Assembly (NCBI GenBank): GCA_037176705.1
Contig: CM073897.1
Coordinates: 44,154,988 to 44,218,987 of the forward strand
DNA from: Molossus alvarezi
Lineage: Eukaryota; Chordata; Mammalia; Chiroptera; Molossidae
Length of the DNA stretch: 64,000 bases
Direction: 5' to 3'
In this document: positions 33,032 to 42,500 of the stretch, one piece after another
Layout of the letters: the number at the start of each line of letters is the position of its first letter
How positions within the stretch are numbered: position 1 is the stretch's first letter
Program-made: the position numbers and the translations under genes
Notes under the pieces: model-generated
What the model was told of the DNA's origin: nothing
What the model saw: the letters and a program-made list of their open reading frames with translations, nothing else
The model's database searches: none

Positions 33032-33039
33032 TATTTAAA
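33032..33039 (+). promoter_or_regulatory. TATA-like box in the CpG island
   Basis: TATTTAAA sits about ten bases after a GC box, in otherwise GC-rich DNA. A start site about 25-30 bases on (near 33062) would make a first exon of about 150 bases ending at 33210. A TATA-like box inside a CpG island is less usual and suggests a regulated promoter. Confidence 0.5.
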
Positions 33040-33061
33040 CTGGATCCCGAGCCGCCCCCTC

Positions 33062-33210
33062 GTGGGTCGGGCTCCCGTGGGGCAGTGGAGCGGCCGTGTG
33101 CCTCCTCGGGCCGTGACCCCGGGGTCTGGCGCGGGGTGGGACCCGGGGGCAGGTTTGCGCAAAATGTGCCGGGGCTGCGCGGGAGAGGAGCGGCGGCCGC
33201 GTTGAGCCAG
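33062..33210 (+). other. LRRC32: Inferred non-coding first exon of LRRC32
   Basis: The start is inferred from the TATA-like box. The end is the donor CCAG/GTAGGA at 33210/33211. No coding link to the signal-peptide exon is needed, because the start codon lies in that exon. Transcript data would be needed to fix both ends. Confidence 0.4.
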
Positions 33211-33260
33211 GTAGGAGCCGCCCAGCGGGCGAGGCTGGCCGGCCTCCAGGGAACCTGCTG

Positions 33261-33348
33261 CCCCGCGCCCCGCGCCCCGCGCCCCGCGCCCCGCGCCCCG
33301 CGCCCCGCGCCCCGCGCCCCGCGCCCCGCGCCCCGCGCCCCGCGCCCC
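33261..33348 (+). repeat. 7-bp tandem repeat (CCCCGCG)n, about 12 copies
   Basis: A near-perfect tandem array of CCCCGCG, starting 50 bases after the inferred first-exon donor. The minus strand reads GGGGCGC repeated: runs of four G with 3-base loops, which fits the G-quadruplex pattern several times over. Every unit carries two CpGs. Copy number could vary between animals. Confidence 0.95.
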
Positions 33349-33977
33349 TCGGGCGGAGGGCGTGGAGCAGGGCTGGGCCAGTCCATCAGGACGCCGATCC
33401 CCACCCTCAAACCCGCTCCCACCGTTGTCCCCGACCTTGCGTGGAGCCAGGGTTGACCCTCCCTCGACCCCAGAGGTCTTGCTGTCTCAACGGATATTTT
33501 CCCCTGGGGACAAGACCTGCGGTCCCGTTTGACAGATGGGAAAACAAGGGCAGAAAGGCCAGCACTTGGCGGGAACATACAGCTAGTCGAGGGCAGACCA
33601 GGATTTGAATCCAGGTCTCCTACCATCTTCTGACCAGGGCTGGGCATGAGGACGAGGCATGAGGGTTCCCATCCCATAGCACCCCAGATAGCCTACCTAG
33701 GAGGGGTGGGAGTCGTGGGGGGGCACTCACCTCTCTCCTTCATGAGTGGTAAGATGTGAGGGACCCCCACCCCCTCTCTGAGCTGCCCGAAATTCCCTCA
33801 TCACAGCCACATTCCTTTGGGTTAAGGTCTAATTCCTCCCTGGGATGCTCATATCTGCCCTTAGTGATTCACCGCTGGGTAGGGGCATCCACAGCAGCTC
33901 TTCCAGGACCCCACTCTGCCAGTGATCCCAGCTAATGGGAGGGTGGGGAGTACCCACGGTCCAGCACTGTGAGCCTG

Positions 33978-34251
33978 TCAACTTGGGGATGTTGGGGTAC
34001 TGGAGGGGCTGTCATTAGAGGGGCTTAGAGAGGGACATCTTGGTCTGGTGCAGTGGAAACATTTGCGTTGGAGGCAGACAGACTGGATTCTTATCCTGAC
34101 TCTATTACTGACTCTGTGACCTTGGGTAAGTCACCTCTCTGAGCCTCGTTTTCCCCATGAGCAAACTGAGGGCAGTTCTAAAGGGGCCATGCAGCTCAGC
34201 CCCTGCTGGAGAAAACAGCATTTGGGTCATGTAGACCTGGACTAAATCTGA
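33978..34251 (+). repeat. Inverted duplication, left arm (274 bp)
   Basis: This segment is the reverse complement of 34735-35268 once a SINE and its target duplication are removed. About nine differences (eight substitutions, one single-base indel) give roughly 97% identity. It includes MIR-derived text (ACCTTGGGTAAGTCACCTCT). The spacer between arms is 483 bp. Confidence 0.95.
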
Positions 34252-34734
34252 AAATACTTATAAGCTGGGTAACTATGGGGTAACTCATTTCATCTTTCTG
34301 AGCCTGGAAATTATAGTAACTACTTTATTGGTTTGTTGTGAGAATTAAGTGAGATAATATAGGTCAGGTACTTAGAAGAGAGTCTAACATCCTTAAATAG
34401 TAAGGATGGGCCTATTTATGATTAGTAGGCATTGCCCCACCTTATCCCCCCCTGCCCCCCCTCCCCACGCACACACGCACAGATATTCTTTGACACTTCT
34501 CTTCCCAGCCAGAGTCCTACACTATCCCTTGCCTGGGCCTCTAGTCTGCAGGCCTGAGGTCTCTGTTCTGGGCATCCATGTTCAGGGCACCTTCACAGGC
34601 ATTCTCAGCTCGATCATCACAGTGGTGGGGTAGCCAGCGGTGGAACAGGAACCAGGCTTGCCCTACCGATGAGGTACTGAGGCACTGAAGGTTTAAGGGA
34701 CTTGCCCCAGGGAACAGGCTGGGGAGCAGTAGAG

Positions 34735-35268
34735 TCAGATTTAGTCCAGGTCTACATGACCCAAATGCTGTTTTCTCCAGCAGGGGCTGAGCTGCATGGC
34801 CCCTTTAGAACTGCCGTCAGGCCCTAGCCGGTTTGGCTCAGCGGTTAGAGCGTCCACCTGCGGTCTGGAGAGGCCCGGGTTCGGTTTCCGCTAAGGGCAT
34901 GTACCTCGGTTGCAGTTTGTCCCCGGCCCTGGTTGGTCGTGCGGGTGGCAGCCACTCGATGTGTCTCTTTCACATCGATGTTTCCCTCTCTCTCTCTTCC
35001 TCTCTCTCCCTCCCACTCTGTACAAAAAATGGAAAAATGTCCTCGGATGAGGATTAAAAAAAAAAAGAACTGCCGTCAGTTTGCTCATGGGGAAAATGAG
35101 GCTCAGAGAGGTGATTTACCCAAGGTCACAGAGTCAGTTAATAGAGTCAGGATAAGAATCCAGTCTGTCTGCCTCCAACACAAATGTTTCCACTGCACCA
35201 GACCAAGATCTCCCAATCTAAGCCTCTCTAATGACAGCCCCTCCAGTACCCCAACATCCCCAAGTTGA
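34735..35268 (-). repeat. Inverted duplication, right arm, split by a VES SINE
   Basis: Reverse complement of the left arm. A VES SINE lies at 34821-35065, flanked by a 14-base target duplication AGAACTGCCGTCAG (34807-34820 and 35066-35079). Without the insertion the arm is 275 bp. The arm was therefore complete before the SINE landed. Confidence 0.95.
34821..35065 (+). mobile_element. VES-type SINE inside the inverted-repeat right arm
   Basis: Begins GCCCTAGCCGGTTTGGCTCA and ends with GTCCTCGGATGAGGATT and poly-A. It is bounded by a perfect 14-base target duplication. Confidence 0.93.
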
Positions 35269-36833
35269 ACCTGGGTCTAAGTGACCCCAGTCCTCCCTCT
35301 TGAGAGTGAATTGCCCTCAAGTTCTACACTTTGTTTTGGGCACTGCTGATGGATGCCCACAGCTGAGGGCCCCCCTTCTGTCAGATGCCAGGCCAGAGCT
35401 CCACTGGTGCAGGGATGGTCCCTGATGGATGCTCTGGTGCCCACCTTGGGAGTAGGGTGGGATTTGGCAGGCAGAGGAGAGGAAAATGAGGGCCCCTTTG
35501 GGCAGCAATGCCTCTGGTTCTGAACTAAGCCAGGCCCTTCCTTGTCCTCATTTCACACTTACCCCTCAGCCCATTTCAGTGGAGTTTCTATCCCTCACTC
35601 TGCCATTTGTTCAATAGATATACGGTGAGCACCACTTAATAGACCTTGTTCTCATGGAATAAAAAATTAATTATCAGGAAATGATCAATGCAATTAAAAC
35701 ATAAAACATGTGAGGGTCTAGGGAAGAGCATTCCAAGAGGAGGGAGCAGCAGGGCAAAGGCCCTGAGGCAGGAATGCACTTGCTGTGTTTGAGGAATTGC
35801 GAATGCTAGAATTTGGTGAAGGAAGGCAAATGGTAGATGGAGTCAGAGAGGAGAGGTGTAAAGCCTGAATTACTGGAGGTTTTTAAGCATGATCTGACTT
35901 ATGATCTAATGATCTCTCTCTGGCTGCTATGTGTAAGTCAGACTGAAAGGGGTCGGGGTAGAAGCAGGGTATCGCTGTGGTAGAGGCCCAGGGTCATGGT
36001 GGTGCCTCTGTCTGTGGCAATGATGGAGGAGGGGGGTGGGCAGATCTGGAGGTGGTTGCTCAGGGAGAACCCACTGACAGGGAGAGATGGAGTGTGGCAG
36101 GGAGGTGAAGGGAGACTCAAGAGCAACTGCTCTCGCCAATGTCACAGAGACTCCTCATGTAATTCTCAGTACCTTCCCCAGCCTGCCAAGTGGTGTGAGA
36201 TGGGTCCCAGAGAAGAGTGAGCCCCCACTGCCCTGGGGGCACTTCCCATAGCAGTGGGGGGCGGGGATAAATCACAGAGTGCTCAGTGCTGTGCTCCCTG
36301 GAAGCTCAGGGGCTGTGGGAACCTGGAGGAGGAGCCAATCCATAGCTCAGACTTGGGGGACCAGAGAAGGCTCCTTGGAGGAGGTGACATCGAAGCTAAG
36401 ACCCAAAGGATGAGGAGTTATTCAGCATAAGAGAGGGGAGAAAGCGAAGGTTTGGAGCAGTGACAGGGGCTCTGAGAACTGGAGGAAACAGGAGGCTTCC
36501 GGAACCCAGAGTGGGAGAGGGACAGTGAGAAATGACATTGGAGGGAAGAGCTGGCCAGGCACGGCACAGTCCCCAAGGGCCTCGAAGGCCCCACGGAGGG
36601 GTTTCCACTCAATTCTGCATATACCCGCTTTCAGACAGGTGGAGACGTTCTGCTTTTTAAACAGCAGAACAAAATTTCCTATAAAAGCCTGACCTGTGAT
36701 GAAGGTGAGAAGAGAGAGCATTGTGGGGGCCAAGGCCCACGGCCTAGGAAACCCAGGAAACAGGGTTTAAAAGACCACAGTTGAACAATTAAAGACCTCA
36801 GAGTGGCCACCTTCATTTAAAATTCACTATAAG

Positions 36834-37084
36834 GCCCTGGCCGGTTTGGCTCAGCGGTTAGAGCATCCACCTCTGGTCCAGAGAGACCCGGGTTCAGTTG
36901 CCACTAAGGGCACATACCTCGGTTGCAGTTTGTCCCCAGCCCTGGTTGGTTGTGTGGGTGGCAGCCACTCAGTGTGTCCCTTTCATGTCGATGTTTCTCT
37001 CTTTCTCTCTCTTCCTCTCTCTCCCACTCTATCTGAACAAAAAAATGGAAAAATGTCCTTGGGTGAGAATTAAAAAAAAAAAAA
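36834..37084 (+). mobile_element. VES-type SINE in LRRC32 intron 1
   Basis: Full-length plus-strand copy; the target duplication is TCACTATAAG and TCATTATAAG. Confidence 0.92.
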
Positions 37085-37227
37085 TCATTATAAGTATGCT
37101 AATGAGTTCCCGTAATAAAGACCCAGCCCTGAAAGGTCCTATAAATGCCTCTTCTTCTAAAACACCCTCAGAGTCACAACTCAGCACTCATTTACTGGGC
37201 ACCTATGGGAGACCTTACAGTGTAGAG

Positions 37228-37730
37228 CAGCGGTTCTCAACCTGTGGGTCGCGACCCTTTTGGGGGTCGAACGACCCTCTCACAGGGGTCGCCTAAGACC
37301 ATTGGAAAACACGTTTCCGATGGTCTTAGGAACTGAGACACCGCTCCTCCATCCGTCTCCACGTGGGTCTGCCCACGTGCAGATACGCCCACATGCAGAT
37401 TCTCCCACATACAACATGAGGAACTGTATTAAAGAGTTGTGAGCCCTGGCCGGTTTGGCTCAGAGGTTAGAGCGTCGGCCTACGGTCCGGAGAGACCCGG
37501 GTTCGGTTCCCACTAAGGGCACGTACTTCGGTTGCAGTTTGTCCCCGGCCCTGGTTGGTCGTGTGGGTGGCAGCCACTCCATATGTCCCTTTCATGTTGA
37601 TGTTTCTCTCTCTCTCTCTCTTCCTCTCTCCCCCTCCCATTCTATCTGTACAAAGAAAATGTCCTCGGGTGAGGATTAAACAAACAAACAAAAAAAAGAG
37701 TTGCGGCATTAGGAAAGTTGAGAACCACTG
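37228..37730 (+). mobile_element. SPIN-type non-autonomous hAT transposon with nested SINE
   Basis: The ends are CAGCGGTTCTCAACC and GGTTGAGAACCACTG-like, with GGGTCGCGACCC next to the left end. The 8-bp flanks GTGTAGAG and CTGTAGAT match at six positions, as expected of a hAT target duplication. A VES SINE at 37443-37693 interrupts it, flanked by AAAGAGTTG. SPIN is known as a family moved horizontally among tetrapods, including vespertilionid bats. The interior differs from the copy at 41540. Confidence 0.88.
37443..37693 (+). mobile_element. VES-type SINE nested in SPIN
   Basis: Full-length copy with tail TCCTCGGGTGAGGATTAAAC. Target duplication AAAGAGTTG lies in SPIN sequence, so this insertion is younger than the SPIN copy. 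Confidence 0.92.
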
Positions 37731-38227
37731 CTGTAGATGTTAAGAGCACAGACCTAGGAGCCAGACTTGCTAGCTATGAGACCTTGAATGTATTGCTTAA
37801 CTTCTCTGAGCCTCGGTTTTCCTGTCTGTAAAGTGGGAATGCTAATTATGGAGCTAAATCATTGCATTATTATGAGGATTAAATGAGTTAATACACATGA
37901 AGTGTGGAGAAGAGTGCCTGGTGCATGATAAGGGCTTCCTAAGTGGCACTCTCATGGAATATATCTCACTGATTTTTACCAAAACTTGGGGAAGTCGGCA
38001 TTAACCCCAGAAAAAGACACTGAGGCTCAGAGAGATGAAGCGATCTGCACAACGTCACACAGCAGGTTAGTGGAGGAGTCAGAGGGAACAGTCAGATATG
38101 GGTGACTCTGAGTCCAGTGCGCTTGGAGGGTTTTATGTATCCCTCCTTCTTAATGTATTACGGTCACTTCTGTGCATTTATTTGTGTCCCCAGTTCTCAG
38201 CACACAGCTAGATATGAGGAGGCATTT

Positions 38228-38308
38228 AGTAAGTGTGAATGAATGAACGAATGAACAAATGAACAAACAAATGAATGAACGAACGAACGAATGAATGAAT
38301 GAATAAAT
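38228..38308 (+). repeat. (GAAT/GAAC)n microsatellite at an L2 end
   Basis: AATGAATGAACGAATGAACA-type tetranucleotides follow CAGCACACAGCTAGATATGA, an L2-like end whose usual TGAA tail probably seeded the array. Confidence 0.8.
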
Positions 38309-38925
38309 TGACAGATTGATCTATGTATTCCTAGCACTTGACCCAGGTCTTCAGTGAGTGAGCTCCTAGCAGCACGGAGATTCCACCTGCTAAGGGCCTC
38401 TATGCTCCCCCTCAACCTAACCCTGGCTGCTCCTAGAGAGAAGGGCAGGGCTAGCAGGCTTGCGTGTCCCCCTACCCTGGCACTGCTGGTGGCTTCAGTG
38501 AAAGTAAAGGGCCTGCAGCCTGCCCTGGGGAAGTTCGCAGCCACAGCGCTGGGGGCAGGGCAGGCCTCCCGGTGGGGCTTCCTGTCCAGGCTCCAGGCCC
38601 AGCTTTCAAACAATGGCAGGGGCTCGAGAATCAGAAAATCAAAAGAAAAAGGGCAAAATAAAAGTCCAGGGGTGGGGGGGGTGTGAGGCATTCCATTTGG
38701 GGTCTGAGGAGCTAGAATGGGGTGACCTGCTTGTGGCCTGTGTAGAAATGGAGTCAGAGGCCCAGCTCCCCATCTCACCTCACCCTAGCCCTGAGGTTGG
38801 CCCAGGCAGCCCTTAGGGTTCCTCTGCCTCCTGCTCACCCCCTCCAGACTGTCTTCCACCAGGTGGGGTCTTTGGAAACACAAATCTGATCATGTCACCC
38901 ACTGCTTAAAAACTCTAGCTGGGGT

Positions 38926-39180
38926 GCCCTGGCCAGTTTGGCTCAGCTGTTAGAGTATCGGCCTGCGGACCAATGAGTCACTGGTTCGATTCCAGTGAAG
39001 GGATCGTACCTCAGTAGCAGTTCATCCCGGGCCCTGGTTGGGGTTGTGTGGGAGGCAAGCAGTCGATGTGTCTCTCTCACATTGATGTTCCTCACCCCCT
39101 CTCTCTCTTCCTCTCTCTCCCTCCCACTCTATCTGAACAAAAATGGAAAAATATCCTTGGGTGAGGATTAAAAAACAAAC
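38926..39180 (+). mobile_element. VES-type SINE just before the LRRC32 start exon
   Basis: Full-length copy ending about 230 bases before the signal-peptide exon. Flanks CTAGCTGGGG and CTTACTGGGG are a likely worn duplication. Confidence 0.9.
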
Positions 39181-39409
39181 CAAAGTCTTACTGGGGGAAT
39201 GGCCTAGCTCCTTGGCTTGGCAGTGGAGCCCTTTGTGATGGTCTACAGTCCCTTCACAAGGCGTCCAATACACTGCACCTCGATTCCAGATAGAGCTGTG
39301 GTCTGGGGTTCCCTGAGGGCAGGCACAGACAGGATGGGAGGGTGCGGGCTGGCAGTGGGAGGGAGCCTGAGTTTTTACCGTATTCCCCTTTCCTCCGTGC
39401 CCTGTGCAG

Positions 39410-39500
39410 AGCCATGAGCCACCAGATCCTGCTGCTCCTGGCCGTGCTGACCCTGGGCCTGGCTACCTCCCAACACAGAGACAAGGTGCCTTGTAAGATG
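39410..39500 (+). CDS. LRRC32: LRRC32 signal-peptide exon
   Basis: The acceptor CCCTGTGCAG ends at 39409, leaving AGCC before the ATG at 39414. The exon encodes 29 residues, ending VPCKM, and has donor ATG/GTAAGA. Its position 5.4 kb before the large exon follows the human gene layout, where the start codon lies in a small second exon. Confidence 0.93.
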
Positions 39501-42500
39501 GTAAGAAGCCCTGCCCAGGCAGGGTTAGCTCCTCCCCCTCCCCCCCCTCCGCAGCCCTAGTGTGTTCTACTGTCCCAGCCCCAGAGGCCAGGGGTTAGAG
39601 GAGTGAGAAGAGGAAAGGCTGTGCATTTAATACATTTAAACCTTGCATTTGATTGGTACCTGCTAGGTTGTTTAAATACCTGTCAGGTAAGTCCCATTAT
39701 TTCCATTTTACAGAGTTGGAAACTGAGGCTTACAGAGGTTAGGTGACTTGTCCAAGGTCATTCAACTAGGATCACTGGTGCCAATATTGGATTCTATGCC
39801 CCCTAGCTGGGCGATACAGAATTTGATGTGGGTCAGCTGGGAAGGGCTCTTCTGTATTGGGTCCTTCCTTGGGACAAATACCCTTTCCTAACTGGGCTCC
39901 TTGACTTGGGCTCATCCGCCACATGCCTTGTTAGAAGTCTCTCACTCATTACTGCCCAGGTCAAATGGTGCCTCCTTCAGGAAGCCGCTTTTGAGCCCTC
40001 CCAGGCTAACCTGGTTCTGTTTGCTCCCTTTTCTGGGCTTCCACAGCCCCAGGCTTTCCTCCATCTCAATACTGAGCACATGGTGTAGCTGCCAGATGGG
40101 CCCAAGCCGGCCTTACTTGCCAGACCAAGAATTCTCAGCAGGAACCAGGTTTGATTCACTTTGTTCCCTTTTCCTGCCCGAGCCAGGGAGACTAGCCCTG
40201 AGGTTCCTGCCACCCTGTGGGGTACAGGGAAAAGGGCCCACTTAGGTCCATTTGTACAGCTGGGCCGTCGCTGGGGTCAAGGCAGGAGCATGAGCAGGGG
40301 AAGGGACAGGCCCTCTGGCAGCCCCACTCGGACCTGGGACTGGAAGCTTATGACATAGAATGGCAGCTGCCTCTGGAGGCTGGATGTGCCGGCAGCCAGG
40401 GCCCGGCAGCCCTTCCCTGGGTTCAGTGTCCTGCTGTTGTCTCCTTACTTCTTGCTCTTAGAGCCCTTCTGATATTCCCGGAACCCAGAATACCCGGCAG
40501 GGGCCTCGCGTGTCACCGAACGTGGCCCCACACTCGCCCTGGGGCAGAGGCTCAGCGAAGTGAAGGGGAACTGGGAGACTTGTTTGGGGACAAATGAGAT
40601 CATAGGCAGGAAAGTGCCCTCTGGACGACCACAGGAGGAATTGTGATGATTTTCAAAATAGTAAAAAAAAAAAAAAAATTGCCACGTGCCGAGGGCTTTC
40701 TCGCCTCTTCTCCTGCCCAGATGCCCTTTTTCAGCCGAGGAAGGCGAGGCTGAGAGAAGAGAGGTGACCCACCAGGTTGTACAATAGAAAGTACAGAGCA
40801 GTACTCGAACCCCGCTCTCCAGAGCTCATGCTGTCGGCTGCCGGTGACTCTTACTAAGCTCTGTCTCCCTTCTCTGTGCGGGTGGCAAACTGGAGTTAGG
40901 TGGCAAGTCCTCTTCCCTCCTAAAAAAAAGAAAACAAGTTGGGCAGTGGCCTCCTGGCCGCCCAGAGACAGTGGATTGAGTGTTGTCACGGGAAGCTCCG
41001 AACTTGGCTAAGGGCTGCCTCCCCCAAGACTCTTTCCCAAGTCGGTCAGTCATGCTGGGCGCTCAGAGCTCAGGCAGTGGTGGGCACCCTGGAAATGGAG
41101 TGCTGACTGCTGCCCTGGCCTTCACGCTCCTTCCTGGATCGAACTGGGGGGCTGGGCAGCCCAGTGCAGCTCTGCCTGCCAGCCGGGGTCCTGGGCACCC
41201 GGGCAGAAAGTGAGACAGGCTCTGGGCTTGGCCAGCCTTGTGTGCTGATTCCGCTCTCAGGGGCTGGTGGCCCCGGGAGCCTGGAGTATCCAGAGGCGAA
41301 AGGGGCGTGGGCTTGCCTGTGGGATGACATGCGATGCACAGGACCAGGCCCCCTACACAGTAAATGCTGGAGGTGGTGGCTGGTGTTATTCACTGTGCTG
41401 ACAGACTCAACCTGGATGCTCAACCGGCTGAGGCCCAGGGGTCAGAACTTGGTGGTACCAATAGGACAAGAGACTCCCAATGGTAGTTTTGAACCTCTGA
41501 CTATCTGATTTGGGGCAGCCAGCCTCGGTGTCCCTAGAGCAGCGGTTCTCAACATGTGGGTCGCGACCCCTTTGGGGGTCAAATGACCCTTTCACAGCGG
41601 TCGCCTAAGACATAACAGTAGCAAAATTACAGTTATGAAGTAGCAACAAAAATAATTTTATGGTTGGGGTCACCACAACATGAGGAACTGTATTAAAGGG
41701 CCGCGGCGTTAGGAAGGTTGAGAACCACTGCCTCACAGGGTGCAGTGGGTAACTATGGCTTAGAAGACTGAATGGGGCAAGGGGTCTGTGCCTTCAGCAC
41801 ACGCCTGGCACACAGCTGGCGCGCCTCAGTTAGTGGCAGTCATTCTGCTTGTACTCCTTCTGCTCTTCCTTCTTTAATCAGGTCCAGGAGCTGAGGACCG
41901 GATGAGGAGGCCATGCCTGGGGCCCAGCTGGCCAAGAGATTGCGGGAGAGGAAGGGGCAAGGAGCCAGGCAGGGCTGGCGATGAGGCCAGAGTAGGTTTC
42001 TGGTTTACATGGGTGCCCAACTTCAGGGGTGTCCCTGGGCCTCTGGGCAGGCTAGTTACTGCGCTGCATGGAGCAGGAGGAGGCACACGGGCGCCTGGTG
42101 GAGGGCAGTCCATTCCTCCCCCCTCCTCACCTTGGGGCTCTCGAGAGGAAGCTGGGCCGGGCAGGGAACCCCCAGGCTGGTGTTCCTGCCCCGCTGGCTT
42201 AGCCATGATCTGGTGCAGGCCACTGCCATCTTTAAGTACAGTCTCCCCATCTGGGAATTGGGTGGGCTGGACCCTTTTTGCTCTAACAACCTTTGGCTTT
42301 AGTCTGAATATGTGGATCATCCCTTTTCTTCCTTCTGGAAAGGTGATTAAAGTAATCCCTCAGACCTTACTAAGCCGATGATGTCTGTGACTCTCATTCA
42401 TTTAAAAAAAAAGGTGTTGCCCTGGCTAGTTTGGCTCAGTGGTTGAAACATCGGCCTGAGGACCAATGAGTTGTGGGTTTGATTCCGGTAAAGGGCACGT

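Larger units (their letters stand above)
32590..33460 (+). promoter_or_regulatory. LRRC32: CpG island, inferred LRRC32 promoter region
   Basis: The stretch is rich in C+G with dense CG dinucleotides, unlike its surroundings. It lies about 13.7 kb before the LRRC32 stop, close to the span of the human gene, on the right strand and with no other gene to serve. Inside are GC boxes (GGGGCGGG near 33020), a TATA-like box and a good donor at 33210/33211. That it drives LRRC32 is inference. Confidence 0.7.
33211..39409 (+). other. LRRC32: Inferred LRRC32 intron 1
   Basis: Holds a 7-bp GC repeat, a large inverted duplication, four VES SINEs (one in an inverted arm, one inside SPIN), one SPIN transposon, MIR/L2 pieces and a tetranucleotide tract. 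No further exon is recognised. The start depends on the inferred first exon. Confidence 0.5.

Noticed and set aside
32560..33456. A 298-residue plus-strand frame across the CpG island, and a 255-residue frame on the other strand
   Set aside because: Stops are rare in GC-rich DNA. The content is Pro/Arg/Ala-rich and low in complexity, includes the 7-bp repeat, and has no recognisable domain.
34821..34900. tRNA gene at the SINE heads
   Set aside because: The A and B boxes are there, but a full cloverleaf and discriminator end are not; the body continues into a SINE with poly-A and target duplication.
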